From Ignelater luminosus (taxonomy: Eukaryota; Arthropoda; Insecta; Coleoptera; Elateridae): 64,000 bases of DNA. The number at the start of each line of letters is the position of its first letter. The first letter of the stretch is position 1. Below, in pieces: positions 1 to 12,388 of the stretch. Under the pieces are notes generated by a model. The model had not been told where the DNA came from. It was given only the letters and a program-made list of their open reading frames with translations, and searched no databases. The position numbers were made by a program, and so were the translations under genes. Location of the stretch: NCBI GenBank assembly GCA_011009095.1, contig VTPC01000842.1, forward strand, positions 415,443 to 479,442, given 5' to 3'.

Positions 1-1080
1 TCTCTTTATAATTGTTATTATAGTAATGGGAACAAATAAATGTTAATGAAAGTAGTCCATCAAACAAGTAAAAACATTAAAATTTCTACTAAATGAACAA
101 AATTAGTTTACATAATGTCAGAAACATTCAATTAAAAAAAGAAGAAAATAAAATATACAGGGTGTTTTATTGATCGTTCTCCAGATCTTTTTAATTTAAA
201 AAGAGCAAAATCACAACGTATAATAATAGAATTACAATATAACGAAACAAATCTTCACGGTCGTGTCACTGAATGAAATAAACTCAAAGAGACTGTTATG
301 AACCACCTATGCGCACACACCGCTATTATAACGTCGTTAATGTTGTTATTTTCAAAGCCTCCCTTATTACGAAGAAACTGTTTACACAAATTTACGATCC
401 ACAAACGTCTGGAACAATTAAAGCGCGTTCAGTGAATGAGAAACGGACGTATCGTATAATAACAATGCCACTGGTAAAACACACATACACACACACAACT
501 GCACACAGCTATTCTTAGAACACCATAAAACCAAAACCTGAATGAACGAACATCATCTCGCGCTGCGGCATGCACATATTTGCAGACGCCCATGAAACAA
601 CATGTGTATGTGTGTGTGTGTGTGTTAACTTGAAAAAGAATTCTTATTACTAACAAGGGAATGGCTCATCTTGATGGTTGTCCGTAACGATTAAATGTGC
701 CGCGATAAATTGAAGGATAAAAAACGAAACGATACAATTAAGTTGGAAGTTCTGGAAAATCGTCACAGTTGCAGAAATAACGCGTCAACATTTCAAAACC
801 GCTTCATGTAATAGCACAATAATTCTAGAATGGTTTTAAAGATAAAACTTAATTGCCAGTTCTATTATAATTCTGCATAAATGTCACTTTTCAGTAAATT
901 AATTCGTTCATAATTCACACTACATGCACTTTCATGAATTCATATTGCAACGAACTGGAAGAGAAACTTGGTAGTTATTTCCTTTATGGTGCATAAGTGT
1001 GTCTCGGCAATGACGACTAAGGCATACTGGTGGCTTGCAATAACGACAACGTTAATGTTTTCTGTCTGCTACTGTTTAAT
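1..1080. other. AT-rich non-coding stretch with CA/TG microsatellites
   Basis: No ORF here looks coding. A CA-rich microsatellite lies at about 478-510 and a TG run at about 600-625. A CAGGGTG-type transposon end (TATACAGGGTG) sits near 154-164. Short ORFs at 309-518 and 429-656 cover the simple repeats and are low complexity. Confidence 0.7.
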
Positions 1081-1082
1081 AC

Positions 1083-2700
1083 CTAAGTAAAAGTGAGCAC
1101 ACGTTTCGTGGAAACTGACTCACAAATGTAGACGCTTTGCAACAACATATTTTCAATTGGGGCGGATTCGGCGGATGTGCTGCGGTAGTTTTATATTCTT
1201 GCGAAACAGGCATGTGTATAAGGTATGTAAGAAAACAGATGAAATGCTGCATGAAAATATGACAGACAACAACTCGTTCCGCCAATTCAACTCTGAATGT
1301 GAAGAATAAAACCTAAATCCCGTCATCGCCAGACGATTAGCTGTCCGAGTTGGAAAACACAACACAATCATCAAACGAAGCTCGATAGTGGTCCATCACA
1401 GACGAACCTGCGACGGGCGGAGATAAATTGATAAAAAGCGGAAAAAATCTGTGTAACCAAACCGTAAGCAATGAAAAAGCGTGGAATAGGTAAAGCAAAC
1501 TACAGGCCTGCACGGGCCGGGTTTAAAATTTTTCAGGCTCTTTGGGCCTACCTCAAGAAGTTATCCCCAGTCGGATCGAGCCTGGAAATTCCGATCCGTG
1601 CAGGGCTCCAGGAGATACCAGAATTTGAAATTTAATCGACATAAAAAATAATCACAACTCTCGAACTCGTGGCTGCAAATTCAAATACGGTAGAACTCGG
1701 TTATAACGAACCACATAAAGTTTGCTAAATGAGTTCGTTATATCCGAAGTTCGTAATAAACGATTTGAGAAAAGAATTCCAATTCATCCGTCATTGTAAA
1801 GTATTCGAGATCAGTTACTGAGCGAGACGTCTCATTTTTATTTGTTTACACTTTGTGGACCAAAACAGTTCGTCCACACCGCAATTTTCCACTTTCGTAA
1901 AACAATTTAAAACAGTTTAAGACGCATTACAACACATTAAAAAACTGTGAGCGCCTAATATCTTTTTGTAGCGTTTCCTGAACTGCAATCCTAGAAAGTT
2001 CAACTAAATTTAGTTTCCTAACTGCACGGACACTTAAATAAGTAAAGTCCATGGATGGGAACAATCTTGTTGAACGTTATATCCGGAAGTTCGTTATTTA
2101 CGGATTCGCTATAATCAAGGACATGTATAAGGGCTCTTGAAATGTTTCAATGAAACTTTTCAATTAAGTTTGAAACTGTCTTGAAGCTTCTGCTTTTATC
2201 TCAATGAAGACATCCCCATCAGATTTCCTCTTGAGACCCTTCAACTTAATGGAAGGGGGTTGTCTTTCTTGAACTCCTACCCAGACAACATTGAGGTTTC
2301 CCTCAGGGCTCACGTCAGAGCCACGGGTGTTGCAGACCCTTATAAGGCATATCTACTACCTAGCTATAATAATATTAATGGTTATACTAAATAACGTTGG
2401 TAAGTTTGTCTTTGCATCATGCCACATGGAGCATGACAACACTGATTGATGTCACTTTGAGGTTATGTAGTTGAAGCAGAAGTTCACATGATTTTGTTGC
2501 GTCTTTTGTCAAGGTTTTGCTGTGAACTATAATGACTATTTCACTAGTTTCAGAAACTATACTGTAATTTATCTCCATTTTTTTTATTCTTGTAAGATAC
2601 ACTCAACGATATTGGATGTGTAGCAAAAGGTCTCCTTGGAGTTTTATTTTTCTCACGGGCTATTATTTTCCTTGAAAACTGCTGAAGTTTGATGTCCTCC
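1083..2700 (+). repeat. Rep1 dispersed repeat, copy 1 (long copy)
   Basis: The first part (about 1097-2120) is repeated at 10915-11870. The second part (about 2040-2650) is repeated at 14275-14860. Shared landmarks include TTTCGTGGAAACTGA, a pogo-like end (GTAGAACTCGGTTATAACG, from about 1690) and GATATTGGATGTG near the right side. No transposase ORF is visible, so it is a non-autonomous element or a composite of several. The short MITE copy at 1503-1608 lies inside it. ORFs at 1076-1285 and 1153-1374 on the minus strand are shadows. Confidence 0.7.
1503..1608 (+). mobile_element. Short copy of the GC-rich TIR element (no minisatellite)
   Basis: It starts after TA with CAGGCCTGCACGGGCCGGG and ends with CCGATCCGTGCAGGGCTC. 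These ends are inverted copies of each other and match the ends of the copies at 29.3, 40.8 and 60.6 kb. The interior is under 80 bp and lacks the 9-bp satellite, so this may be a deletion derivative or the form before array growth. The right-hand TA has changed to CA. Confidence 0.65.
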
Positions 2701-4750
2701 TGAAGGCCGCCAACTGACTAGTCCGGTGCATTCCAAATTAATTTGACCTAACTCGTTTTCTTGTATAATTCTGGACTATTCATCACCGTAACATATTTTT
2801 CTGTTTAATCAACTTTCTCGTTTGTACAAGGACAAACATTTTTTTTACAAAGAATTCTATTTCTACCAACAAAAATTTTTTCTAAAAACCAATTTTGTTC
2901 CTCGTTACCAGTTCCCACGACGCCTAATAAAGAAATACGAGCGTGCACTAATCAGCCTTTGATCCTTTTCCTTTTCAATAAATCCTATCTCTCGAAAATG
3001 TTAATAGACGTCCTTTAAAAGCACCATAAAAATCCATTTCTCTAATTAATCCGTTTCGGACTTTCGCTTCGAGATGAATTAAAAAAGGAAGCTCCGGGCG
3101 AAACAATTTTCAATAATCTCCAGAGAAAAAAAGGGGGATAAATGAAGAAAAAATAAAGTTCCCATGGCTGTTTTTATTATTAAATCGAAGCCGATAGAGT
3201 TAGAGCCCCGGGGTTTGACCGTCTGACCGAGCTGTGGTGGTCATCACGCATAACTGTACCAACGACTCTTCCAATCAGACGACGTTGTGAATGTGTGTAT
3301 ATGCAGACATTGTAAGCAAGGGGGAGATAAAGTAGTAAAAAGGATTTAAAAAAAATCGTGCCCTTATTGTCTCAAAACGATCAAAAATCAAAATTTTACA
3401 GAATGCCCGAAACAATAAAGGCCGTCTTTTATGTATTTACACCTGGTCGCATGCGGCGGCAAATCATCACCATGATCATCAGCAGCTGCATCCGTCTGTG
3501 GCCTACTTCACACACAAAGCCGAAGCCGCGATATTGATATTGGAAGGATACGGAATTGCGGACGAAGAATGGAGAAGAGAAGTTCATTCATTCCCCTCGG
3601 CCACACGCCCGTCCGTGCTTGCTTGCTTGTACAGTTAACGAGGGACAAAAAGCAATGAAAACGTTCCGTCGTCCGTCGGCCGGAAAAGATTTACACACCG
3701 AAATAAACCGGGATTATAAAAAAAAAAGTCACCAAAATATCGCCAACTCACTTTGGATTATTATTATATAAATTTCGTTAAAGCGCGCCTATTAATTAAA
3801 CATAACTAGATATTATTTATTATAGAATGCAGTTTTAAATACTAATAAAATTAGAATTTCTGGAATTCACATAAAATTGATTTTTGTGAAAAAGAAACTA
3901 GGAATGTGGAAGCGGCACACGCCTTAATTTGCACGGAAAAATTTAATAATTAAATTACGATAGATTTTTTTAATTAAAAAGTTTAAAAACTATTGCAGCA
4001 ATAAAACTTGCGGAAATACTACGTTAACAAGAAGAAAGCCGTAGTAGAAAAATACGGAAATCTTGTTTAAGAAATTTTCACTATCACCAATTTATTTTTA
4101 ATGCGCTGATAACAGGATTTCCTATTGGGTCTAATTGTAAAAAAAATAATCTTCAGTCCTTACGTAAAAACAACTAATTATAGATCTTACAATTTGACGT
4201 TCTTCTTGATCAACCAATTTTGACTACTTTGGTAAATTTCAGTGGATGGATTATTAGAATTCAAACCAATCTAGTTATGAACTAAAAATGTCCATAACTC
4301 CTTCAATACTGAGAAAAGTCAAAATGGCCACTCTCCATTTTCGAATTGTAATGAACTAAACTCTAACTTGGTGAAATATCGAATATATGTCACGGGACAT
4401 CCTGTATAATTACTGAATTAAATAGCTTCCAGAAACATGCATCAAAAAGCTAGCACAATAAAGAAAAATTGTTGTTGTGATTGTACCTCGTTAGCTAAAA
4501 CAAAATAAGGCATGCTGTCTTGGTTTCTTTACCTAATCACAACATATGCTAAAAGCATGCAGTTTGCATTCTTTTGATAAAGCTCTTCTGAAAAACTACA
4601 TCAATATAGTAGTTTTCTAATTTCCCCCGAGCTTGAGATAATCACGCTATGTTGTTATTGCTGCTTGTCCACGTACATCTTGAAAATGCAGCTTGGTGCT
4701 TGTACCTACCATCCCTGATCGTAGATCATCAGAGATGTTCTATCCTGTGA
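2700..4750. other. Non-coding stretch, no gene seen
   Basis: Mostly AT-rich. Two more complex patches (about 3180-3310 and 3440-3660) are not obviously repeated in the window and could be intronic regulatory sequence of a flanking gene. The 3556-3771 plus-strand ORF has no recognisable domain. A transposon-type end, ACATCCTGTATA, lies near 4397. Confidence 0.5.
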
Positions 4751-4779
4751 AGACAGAATTTGAGCTACCAAGGGTGCTA

Positions 4780-5300
4780 CATTTATTTAGAGGGCGAAGC
4801 CCGATTTCGGACCGCAGCGAAGCCGCGACATAACCCGCAAAGCGCTAACGGAGAGAGCTCGACCATCACGCCCCCACAAACCATTCAACAAACTTCCTTT
4901 CTCGTAACACACGCATTCGCAACCAAATGGTCGACAGCACCGTCGACCACCACAAGCAAAACCCAGGAAGAAGAAGAAGAGGAAGAAGAAGAGGAAGAAG
5001 AAGAGGAAGAAGAGAATCCACTTGCGGAGGAAAGAGCCAACCACACCCGCCAAGGGCAGCGCAACACATGTTTCTCTTTATGTCCAAATTCCGTTCCGTT
5101 CAATCGCGATCGGGAATACCGGCCCTCCGATCAAGCTCGTTCGCAGAACACGTCGCCGCCGCAGCACCGTCTTCGAGGTTCGAACCGTCAGTCAACATCC
5201 CAGTGTAGTGGCTTTTCCGCTGACTCGAACCTATGTATCACTTCTTCTATCGCCAACATCACAACTCATCATTGCAGAATTAGGCAAGTTCTCTTAAACC
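4780..5300. repeat. GC-rich repeat with GAA/GAG microsatellite
   Basis: A GAAGAAGAG-type microsatellite at about 4964-5015 generates poly-Glu, poly-Arg and poly-Ser ORFs in several frames. The flanks carry GGCGAAGCCCGA and GCAGCGAAGCCGCGA, which link this stretch to the tandem array immediately downstream. The 181-residue plus-strand ORF (4760-5305) has no domain outside the poly-Glu run and is not called as a gene. Confidence 0.65.
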
Positions 5301-6415
5301 GATAATTACAACGAGAGAGCCCGACCTCGGACCGTGTAATAAAGCTTGCGATAAGAAGTTTTAAAAAGAAAGGAGAAAGTCGAAACAACAAAGGGGAACA
5401 AAGAGCTGCTTTCCGGCATCCAAAGCACCGGCGCTAATGAATTAGTGGCTTTGGTGAACAGATCCTGAGCTCGGGACCGCATACGCTTACGATAAAAAGG
5501 CTTAAAATAAGGAAGCGTCAAAGCAGCAAATGAGCATGTGTATTAGACGAAGGGCTGCCTTGTGGCACGTTCTGGCGAGTTAGTTAGTGCCTTGGTCGCA
5601 TATTAAAGCTTGCGATAAGGTTTAGAAAAATGGAGCGGCGAAGCCGCGATGTAGCATCGAAGTGGCAAATGAGAACGTGGACAAGACGAAAGGCTTTTTT
5701 CCGACACGTACGGTATATCCGCTCTAGTCAGTTAGTGCCTTCTGGGCCACATATTAAAGCTTACGATAAGAAGGTTTATAAATAGCGGCGAAGTCGCGAT
5801 GTAGCGTCGAAATAGCAAACGAAAACGTAGACAAAACGAAAGGCTGCTTTCCGACACGTACTCTACCTCCGCTCTAGCGAGTTAGTGCCTTTTGGTAGAC
5901 GAAGCCCGACCCTGAACCGCATATTAAAGCTTACGATAAGAAGGTTTAAAAAAATGGAGCGGCGAAGCCGCGATGTAGCGTCAAAGTATCAAACGAGAAC
6001 GTGGACAAGACGAAAGGCTGCTTTTCGACATATACGGTACCTCCACTCTAACGAGTTAGTGCCTTTTGGTAGACGAAGCCCGATCCTGGAACCGCATATT
6101 AAAGCTTACAGTAAGACGGTTTTTAAAATAAGGAAACGTCAAAGCAGCAAATAAGCATGTAGATCATACGAAGAGCTGCCTTCCGACACGCTCTAGCGAG
6201 TTAGTTAGTGCCTTAGGCTGCATATTAAAGTTTACGACAAGAAAGTTTAAAAATGGAGCGCCCAAGCCACGATGTAGCGTCGAAGCGGCAAAGAAAAACG
6301 TGGACAAAACAAAGGGCTGTTTTTCGACATGTACTGTACCTCCGGTCTAGCGAGTTAGTTAGTGTCTTTTGGTAGACGAAGTTCGACCCCATATATTAAA
6401 GTTAATATAAAAGTA
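5300..6415 (+). repeat. Tandem array, 8 degenerate units of about 125-175 bp
   Basis: Units are marked by a version of TTAAAGCTTACGATAAG near 5338, 5483, 5603, 5754, 5922, 6100, 6225 and 6390. Each continues into an A-rich run, then GGAGCGGCGAAGCCGCGATG, then ACGTGGACAAGACGAAAGG, then CGAGTTAGTGCC. The GCGGCGAAGCCGC core is a perfect 5-bp stem with a GAA loop. Unit lengths vary and some units lack the hairpin, so this is an old, diverging satellite. The ORF at 5885-6154 only crosses units. Confidence 0.8.
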
Positions 6416-6600
6416 AGAGTAAGTACTAAGAGCAAATTAACGGAAGTCGCTAGGTTGATCAAAATCGCTGTACTGAGTTGTTCGATAATTTAGAGAAACA
6501 AATTGAAGCAAAAAGGCAAGAACATCTCGATTGTGTAAACTAAATCTAGACAAGTTTTACAAGCAAAATCACAAGCGATGCCGTTCTTCGAAATAGTGAT

Positions 6601-7440
6601 ATATTCGTTTATATAAACGGCAATCAAACTACTGACGCTTAACAATAAATAAAATCGAGAAAGTGGCATTCCAGGATACTTAGTTATAAAATCTTGAAGG
6701 CGACGACGACGTTACTATACTACTATAAGCAGCTTGATTCTTAAAAATATCATAATATATTCGTTTACATAAACGGGAATCAAACTACTGCATCTTAACA
6801 ATAAATAAAACCGCAAAAGTGACACATCGGAAAACACAATTATGAAATCTTAAAAGGTAGCGGCTTTACTAGAAAGCTTAACGGTTAAACACACTTGGAA
6901 ACTGAAGACCCGATTTATATCTTATTAATACAAAAGGCGTTTTAGAAAATTGGCTCTGAACGATCGGGTTTCAAGCCGATTATAACCTAAGCGTTCGTTT
7001 ATTCGACACAGTTCGCTACCCAACATTGGGAAAACTACAGAACTGTAACCGGGGTGCTTACCCGGTCAGTTTAAAGTAACCCTGGTCGACGAGTAGGATT
7101 GAATGGGTTAGTAGTACATTGTGAGGTTTGTAAGGTTAGAAAGTTCAAGATTCAAAAACATCAAGGAATTTTTGCGCGTAATTGTTTCAGCATGGATTCA
7201 AAATTGTAGCTATTGTTGCTAGTTTCCTTTTCTCTGGCAACTCGAAAAATATTATGGTTGTTGCTCATCAGTTTAAGAAATGAGAAAACATAAAAATTGT
7301 TCGGAAAATGTGGGTATCACCCGATTAACCCGACCAACCTGCTGACGTCATCAGATGCTTGAGTCGGATATATTATCGTATCCTGGAATGCCACTTTCTC
7401 GATTTTATTTATTGTTAAGCATCAGTAGTTTGATTGCAAT
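6601..7440. repeat. Element with about 56-bp inverted arms
   Basis: The segment 6621-6676 is repeated as its reverse complement at 7379-7436, with one mismatch seen by eye. A second, weaker direct copy of the left arm lies at about 6772-6835. No transposase is readable between the arms. This fits a non-autonomous foldback or MITE. Confidence 0.65.
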
Positions 7441-7735
7441 CAATACGTTTCTGTCTCTAGTTCACGAACGGCTAGGCCGATTTTAATTTTCTTTAATGTA
7501 AAGGATTGAGAATTTTTTATCTTTTAAAATGATATATCACTCATGGGGTAATGCCATTTAAAATTTTGGAGAGGGGTGGCTGGGGGGGGAAGGTGAAAGT
7601 TTCCCAACTGACTAGATTAGGTTTTTAAATATCCCCCTCCAAAACAAAAGCGACGCGTTTCAGCGATTTTTGATAATTGTACTAATTGAAGAGTTATTCA
7701 AGGTGGGAAGTTTTAAAATGATCACCCTGTATATC
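7441..7735 (+). mobile_element. Half of a CACCCTGTATA-end MITE
   Basis: The sequence corresponds to one arm of the foldback at 13782-14251: CTAGTTCACGAACGG, a GGGGTGG-rich patch, TTTCAGCGATTTTTGATAA, then ATCACCCTGTATA at the right end. Only one arm is present, so this is a truncated or solo-arm copy. Confidence 0.6.
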
Positions 7736-7740
7736 CTGTC

Positions 7741-10490
7741 TAAAATGATAATATGTGTTTAGATTTCAATAAATCCATTTTAGGAAACGACCCCATTAAG
7801 AGCAAAACAAACAAGACTCAAGTTGGAATTAAGAAAACTAACCATTCAAGAATTTCTAAATCACCCTGTATACATTTTGCACATTCAGATTGTTTCCCAA
7901 CTAACTTATTGCAACAATTCATTAACATTCTAGCAACTTTAATGTAAAAATTTAAATTGAAAACGTCGAACATGAACAAAAATCCAACCAAATTACATTC
8001 TTGCACAACGACTTATCGCACACAAGAGCTCACTGAATCATAAGTATGTGAGTGACACAAAAATCGTTTTAATGAATGAATGAATCCGAAATTACTAGAA
8101 TGAAATACATAATATAAAGTTCCGCTACATAAATTACCCATCATCCCACAAAACGCTATCGTTAAACAAAATGATGGGAAGAATATTTACGAGAGTAGTT
8201 TTCTGAAATTTAAACATCATTAAAGTCAACTGCAAGCAAGAAACTGATAAAGATCATTACCGTGAATGATTTAAAAAGAAAATAACAGCAGTCTCTGTAG
8301 AGTTGCTGTTTGTTAGCTAGCTGTACAAACAACAAGAACACCATTTTAAAATGGATTTTTGTTTGAATTTCCCACGATCGGTTTCTACAAAGCACCGTTA
8401 ACTTATCAAAGGAGTTTTGTGGCAGTTAATCACCTAATTTACCTCACAATAAAATTAAAGCGTTAAAAACTCCATTTCAACGTTTAGGACTATATAAATT
8501 TTAAACATTTTTTTCGTCTCTTTTACTTGATCGCACTTAATAATCTTCCGCATCGATTAAACGAAATCCAATTAAGACGAAAACGTGAAGAATTTCAAAG
8601 ACCACTTTTTTGGAGCCCTTCTCTACTAAAAATGGTAAGAGAGACAAAATGACAGTAATACCAAAAATCGACCGATTCCATCGACCTTTGTTCAATCGGG
8701 CATGATAGTGAAGGAACGGGTATGCCTACACAATGCAACACTTAGAAATTTCATAAGATAATATCATAATAAACCTTGTGAAATTTTAAAACATTGCATT
8801 GCTACTATATAACTTGTTTGTAAACAGTTTTGATTAATAAATAAATTTCAAATGGAAGTTACAGTTCGCCAACTGTTATATAAATCTGAAATAATGGAAC
8901 ACTATGTACCTATTTACTTAAACAGTTATATAACCGTGACAAAATCATAATTCAATTATTTTTAGATTAACAATTATTCAGTATTTAGTGAAAGTTTATT
9001 TAGAAACTCGATTAAAAAAAATTTGACAATTCTTATCTTGATTGCAATCAAACAATTAGCTTCGTTAAGCACATCCTCAACTTACTTATTTCAATAAAGA
9101 TATTTGATATAAAATAAACAAGAAAAACAAACAGAAATACCGTTCGTTTAAAAATATAATGACAATAGTTTCAGCTCTGAGAAGAATTCAAATATTTCGC
9201 AACAGAACAACAAAAGAGCAGCGTTAAAAACGGATTTATAAGAAAAGAAAAACAAGAGAAGAATTGCATCAACTCAACTTGACGTGCTCATATGCAATAA
9301 AGTACAAACTGAGAATGGAATTCAATGAATCATAATTCAGTTAATGATTGCAAGTGCAGGTCATTGCGAGAGAGAAGTCGGCCACGTGTGACCACTAAAA
9401 GATTGGATACGCCGATGGTAATTGCAAGCTCATGAAAGGAAACAACCGTATTTGTGACAAAAAAGACACACCATCATCCGATCACCTCCGTTATTGAGGA
9501 CACACTTTAAAAAGATGTCTCTTTGCCGTGGCTGGCTGGTTTGCTGAATGCTATACTACTACTACCCATGTTGTTTGTTACCTCTTGAGAAACACATCAT
9601 TAAATTGCGCCGCTGTTTTTAGAATTGTGTTTGCTTTATAAATGAAAAGTACAGTTTTTTTGTGTTAAGTACTTCTTGCATAATTATGTCTAATTTCTGA
9701 TATTATCGATCTTTACGATCCATAGATAGATAGGTAGCGTTCAATTTCGAATTTAAAAAATTACACAAGCATTCTTGACTGCAATTTTCTGACGTTTTCA
9801 ATTTTTTTAGAACGCTTTCAGATTTTTTTTCTAATTTGCATTAATTATCTTTCAACCCTGTTAATGTTTATAATATAATATACAGGGTGATTAGAATTCT
9901 GTTGTTTTCTAGTCTACATTCAGTTTAATCGATAACATTATTTTTGCATTTTCTCACGGGATGCTATCATTTCCGAGTAAAATCAAATTATTCAGAATTT
10001 CACAATTTTATGTCAGTGTTGAGACCTTTCGTCAAGTAATTACATAATTGGAAACATAAAGTTTCTTGACTAACATAATATACATTTTGCCGAACGTCTC
10101 GACTCTTCGCTCTTGGTTAAATTGTGCGTTATAAAAGTATCTTCAATAATAATAAAAATTAAAGAAACAATAGATCCATCAATGGAAGATCAGTTTGTAA
10201 TATTTAAAAAAAATCTAATTTTACTCGAGAACGATTCATCCCACGAGAAAGATGCAAAAGTAGACAAATCGACTGTGGATTGCATAAAGATCGATTCACA
10301 CATCGCAGGGCCATGTCAGGATCGGGACAGTGATATCCGGAATCCATCAGGGTCTAATATTCACACATCTCGGGGAATCTCGCATCCGTGCTTTTAGTGG
10401 CACTTGATTTCTGAACGACAACGATCTGACATTTATATTTTATTTTATTACATAGTAGTAGTTGCGATGACCTTATTTATAAACGAAAAA
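7741..10490. other. Non-coding stretch, no gene seen
   Basis: AT-rich with only short unconvincing ORFs. A transposon-type end motif (TCACCCTGTATAC) lies at 7861 and a reverse-oriented one (TATACAGGGTG) near 9879. The region 9340-9550 is more complex and not repeated in the window. The 10113-10397 plus-strand ORF lies just upstream of the Harbinger relic and has no recognised domain. Confidence 0.5.
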
Positions 10491-10496
10491 ATTGCA

Positions 10497-10775
10497 ATGA
10501 TTGCAATAACCCTGGATGAAGGTGAAGAAGAGCAGAGGAAAGTAAAACAGCGCAAATGGATGATTCATGAGGTGTGGTAGAAAAGAGAAACGGAAGGAGA
10601 ATTTCATACTTTATACAAGAAACTTCTGAATGATGAAAGAAAGTTCTTTGAATATTTTAGAATGTTGGAAAACTGTTTCAACATGCTTTTACACAAATTA
10701 GATAATTATTTAGAAACAAAAAACACTCATTGGAAAACAGCCGTATCAATTAGTTTGAGGCAAGTTGACTTTTAA
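10497..10775 (+). pseudogene. PIF/Harbinger transposase, N-terminal relic
   Basis: One frame reads through 92 codons with a single in-frame TAG at 10578-10580. After an acidic start it gives KRKWMIHEVW, then GEFHTLYKKLLNDERKFFEY, FRMLENCFNMLLHKL and TKNTHWKTAVSISLR. This matches the conserved N-terminal region of insect PIF/Harbinger (HARBI1-like) transposases: a Trp-containing opening, GEFHxLY, then FFEYFRM. The catalytic DDE core should follow but is missing. The frame ends at 10773 and a Rep1 copy begins about 140 bp later. The C-terminal part of a similar transposase is at 12221-12388. Confidence 0.75.
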
Positions 10776-10914
10776 AAAAGATTTTATTACATAAATATTT
10801 ATTAACACCTTTTTAAAATAAAATGAAAATGTTAATTAATTGTCAGGAAAATTAGAAAATTATTTACAGTAGTTGCATCTTACATTGAAGTAGTAGCAGT
10901 TCAACTAAATTTAG

Positions 10915-11870
10915 TTTCGTGGAAACTGATTCACAAATGTAGATGTTTTGTAATAAAATATCTTCAATTGAGGCGGATTCCGGAGGATGTGCTGTGGTAG
11001 TTTTATATCCTTGCAAACCAGAAATGTCTATAACTATAAGTTATGTAAGAAAACAGATGAAATGCCTTATGAAAATATGGAAATTCTGGGACACGCAACA
11101 ACTCGTTCCGTCAATTCGAAGGCGACAGATAAACTCTAAAACGCAACTCGATGTGATGAATGAAACCTAAACCCCGTCACCGTCAGACGATTAATTGTCC
11201 GAATTGGAAGACACAGAACGATCATAAGACGAAGCTCGATAGTGATCCATCGCCGATGAATGGTGATGGGCGGAGCCCGACCATGGACCAGCTCAGGTAA
11301 ATTGATAACAAGAGGAAAAGGTCTGTATGACGAAACCGTAAGAAATGAAAAGGGCCTGCACAGGGTGAGTTTCTTAGTCGGGTCTCAGTTAAAAATTTTA
11401 TCAGGTTTTTCGGGCCAATCAAGAATAATTACAACTCTCGAGCTCGTGGCTTCAAATCCAAATTCAGTAGAACTCGGTTATAACGAATCACAAAAAGTTT
11501 GCTAAATAAGTTCGTTATATCCGACATTCGTAATAAACGATATGAGAAAAGAATTTCAATTCACATCGATTTATTTACACAAAACGGCGAAAATGCCTCA
11601 TTGGAAGGTAATTGAGATCAGTTATTGAGCGAGAAAGTCTCAATCTTATTTGTTTATGCTTTGTGAACCAAAGTTCGTCCACATCTTTTTGTAGCGTTCC
11701 CTGAACTGTAATCGTATTCAGCTTCTGGAAAGTTCAACTAAATTTAGTTTTCTAACTGCGTATAGCACAGAGACTTAAATAAGTAAAGTTCCATATTGTT
11801 GAACGTTATATCCGGAACTTCGTTATTTACGGATTCGCTATAATCAAGGACATTTATATGGGCTCTTATG
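10915..11870 (+). repeat. Rep1 dispersed repeat, copy 2, between Harbinger pieces
   Basis: It aligns by eye to 1097-2120 over most of its length, including TTTCGTGGAAACTGA, GGCGGATTCCGGAGGATGTG, GAAAACAGATGAAATGC and the pogo-like end at about 11465 (CAGTAGAACTCGGTTATAAC). A worn piece of the GC-rich TIR element lies at about 11351-11421. The ORFs at 10943, 11222 and 11260 have no coding support. It separates the two transposase pieces, so it probably inserted into or replaced part of the Harbinger element. Confidence 0.7.
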
Positions 11871-11897
11871 GGTAGGCGAATGAAACTTTTTTCATAT

Positions 11898-12215
11898 TTC
11901 TGCAAGTACTTTATATTTGGCTAAATTCTGATAATACGGGCTTAGGCTTTTTCAAGTTGTAGCAATATCTACTAAAAAGGCGTCGATTAGATGTTGCGGT
12001 TGTGGCGCTTCATTTTTTCTTAATATATACTCTATCAAAGACGCGACTGCTGTTTTTGGTGGATTCAGAGATGCCTTTCGTCTAGACTTTGCTCCTGCAT
12101 CTGATAGTGGCGAGATGAGTACGGCTGGAGATGATAAAGTTGGTATAGCATATGACTGCGGAATGTATAGATGGAGATGCTGCAGAACCAGGAGATGCTT
12201 CAGAACCAGGAGATT
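11898..12215 (-). pseudogene. BESS/MADF-like accessory gene relic of a Harbinger element
   Basis: Read from high to low coordinates, the minus strand gives a Ser/Pro/Ala-rich linker (PGSEASPGSAASPS), a frame change, then KSRRKASLNPPKTAVASLIE, YILRKNEAPQPQ and HLIDAFLVDIATT. After another break comes SLSPYYQNLAKYKVL. This is the layout of the C-terminal BESS-type region in MADF/Myb-like proteins encoded beside PIF/Harbinger transposases. The N-terminal DNA-binding part is absent and at least two frame breaks are present. It points toward lower coordinates and abuts the plus-strand transposase C-terminal piece. Confidence 0.6.
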
Positions 12216-12220
12216 TTTAA

Positions 12221-12388
12221 TTTCGTTTATCACGAGCCCGAAGAGTTGTGGAAAACACATTTGCGATTTTGTCGCAAAAATTTTAAATATACAATAGGGG
12301 TATCCAAGCCCTACCAGAAAACGTGGATAGCATAGTACTTGCTACTTGTATTCTTCATTATTTTATAAAAAGATTCCATTCAAAATGT
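12221..12388 (+). pseudogene. PIF/Harbinger transposase, C-terminal relic
   Basis: One frame gives FRLSRARRVVENTFAILSQK, a stop, IYNRGIQALPENVD, then SIVLATCILHYFIKRF. RRVVENxFxILxxKF followed by a Cys-containing LHNF-like segment is the conserved C-terminal block of HARBI1/DDE_Tnp_4 transposases. One TAA interrupts the block. The DDE residues upstream of it are not present. Confidence 0.75.

Noticed and set aside
4760..5305. 181-codon ORF with a poly-Glu tract
   Set aside because: The tract is a GAA/GAG microsatellite, three other frames are open there too, and the flanks are repeat sequence.
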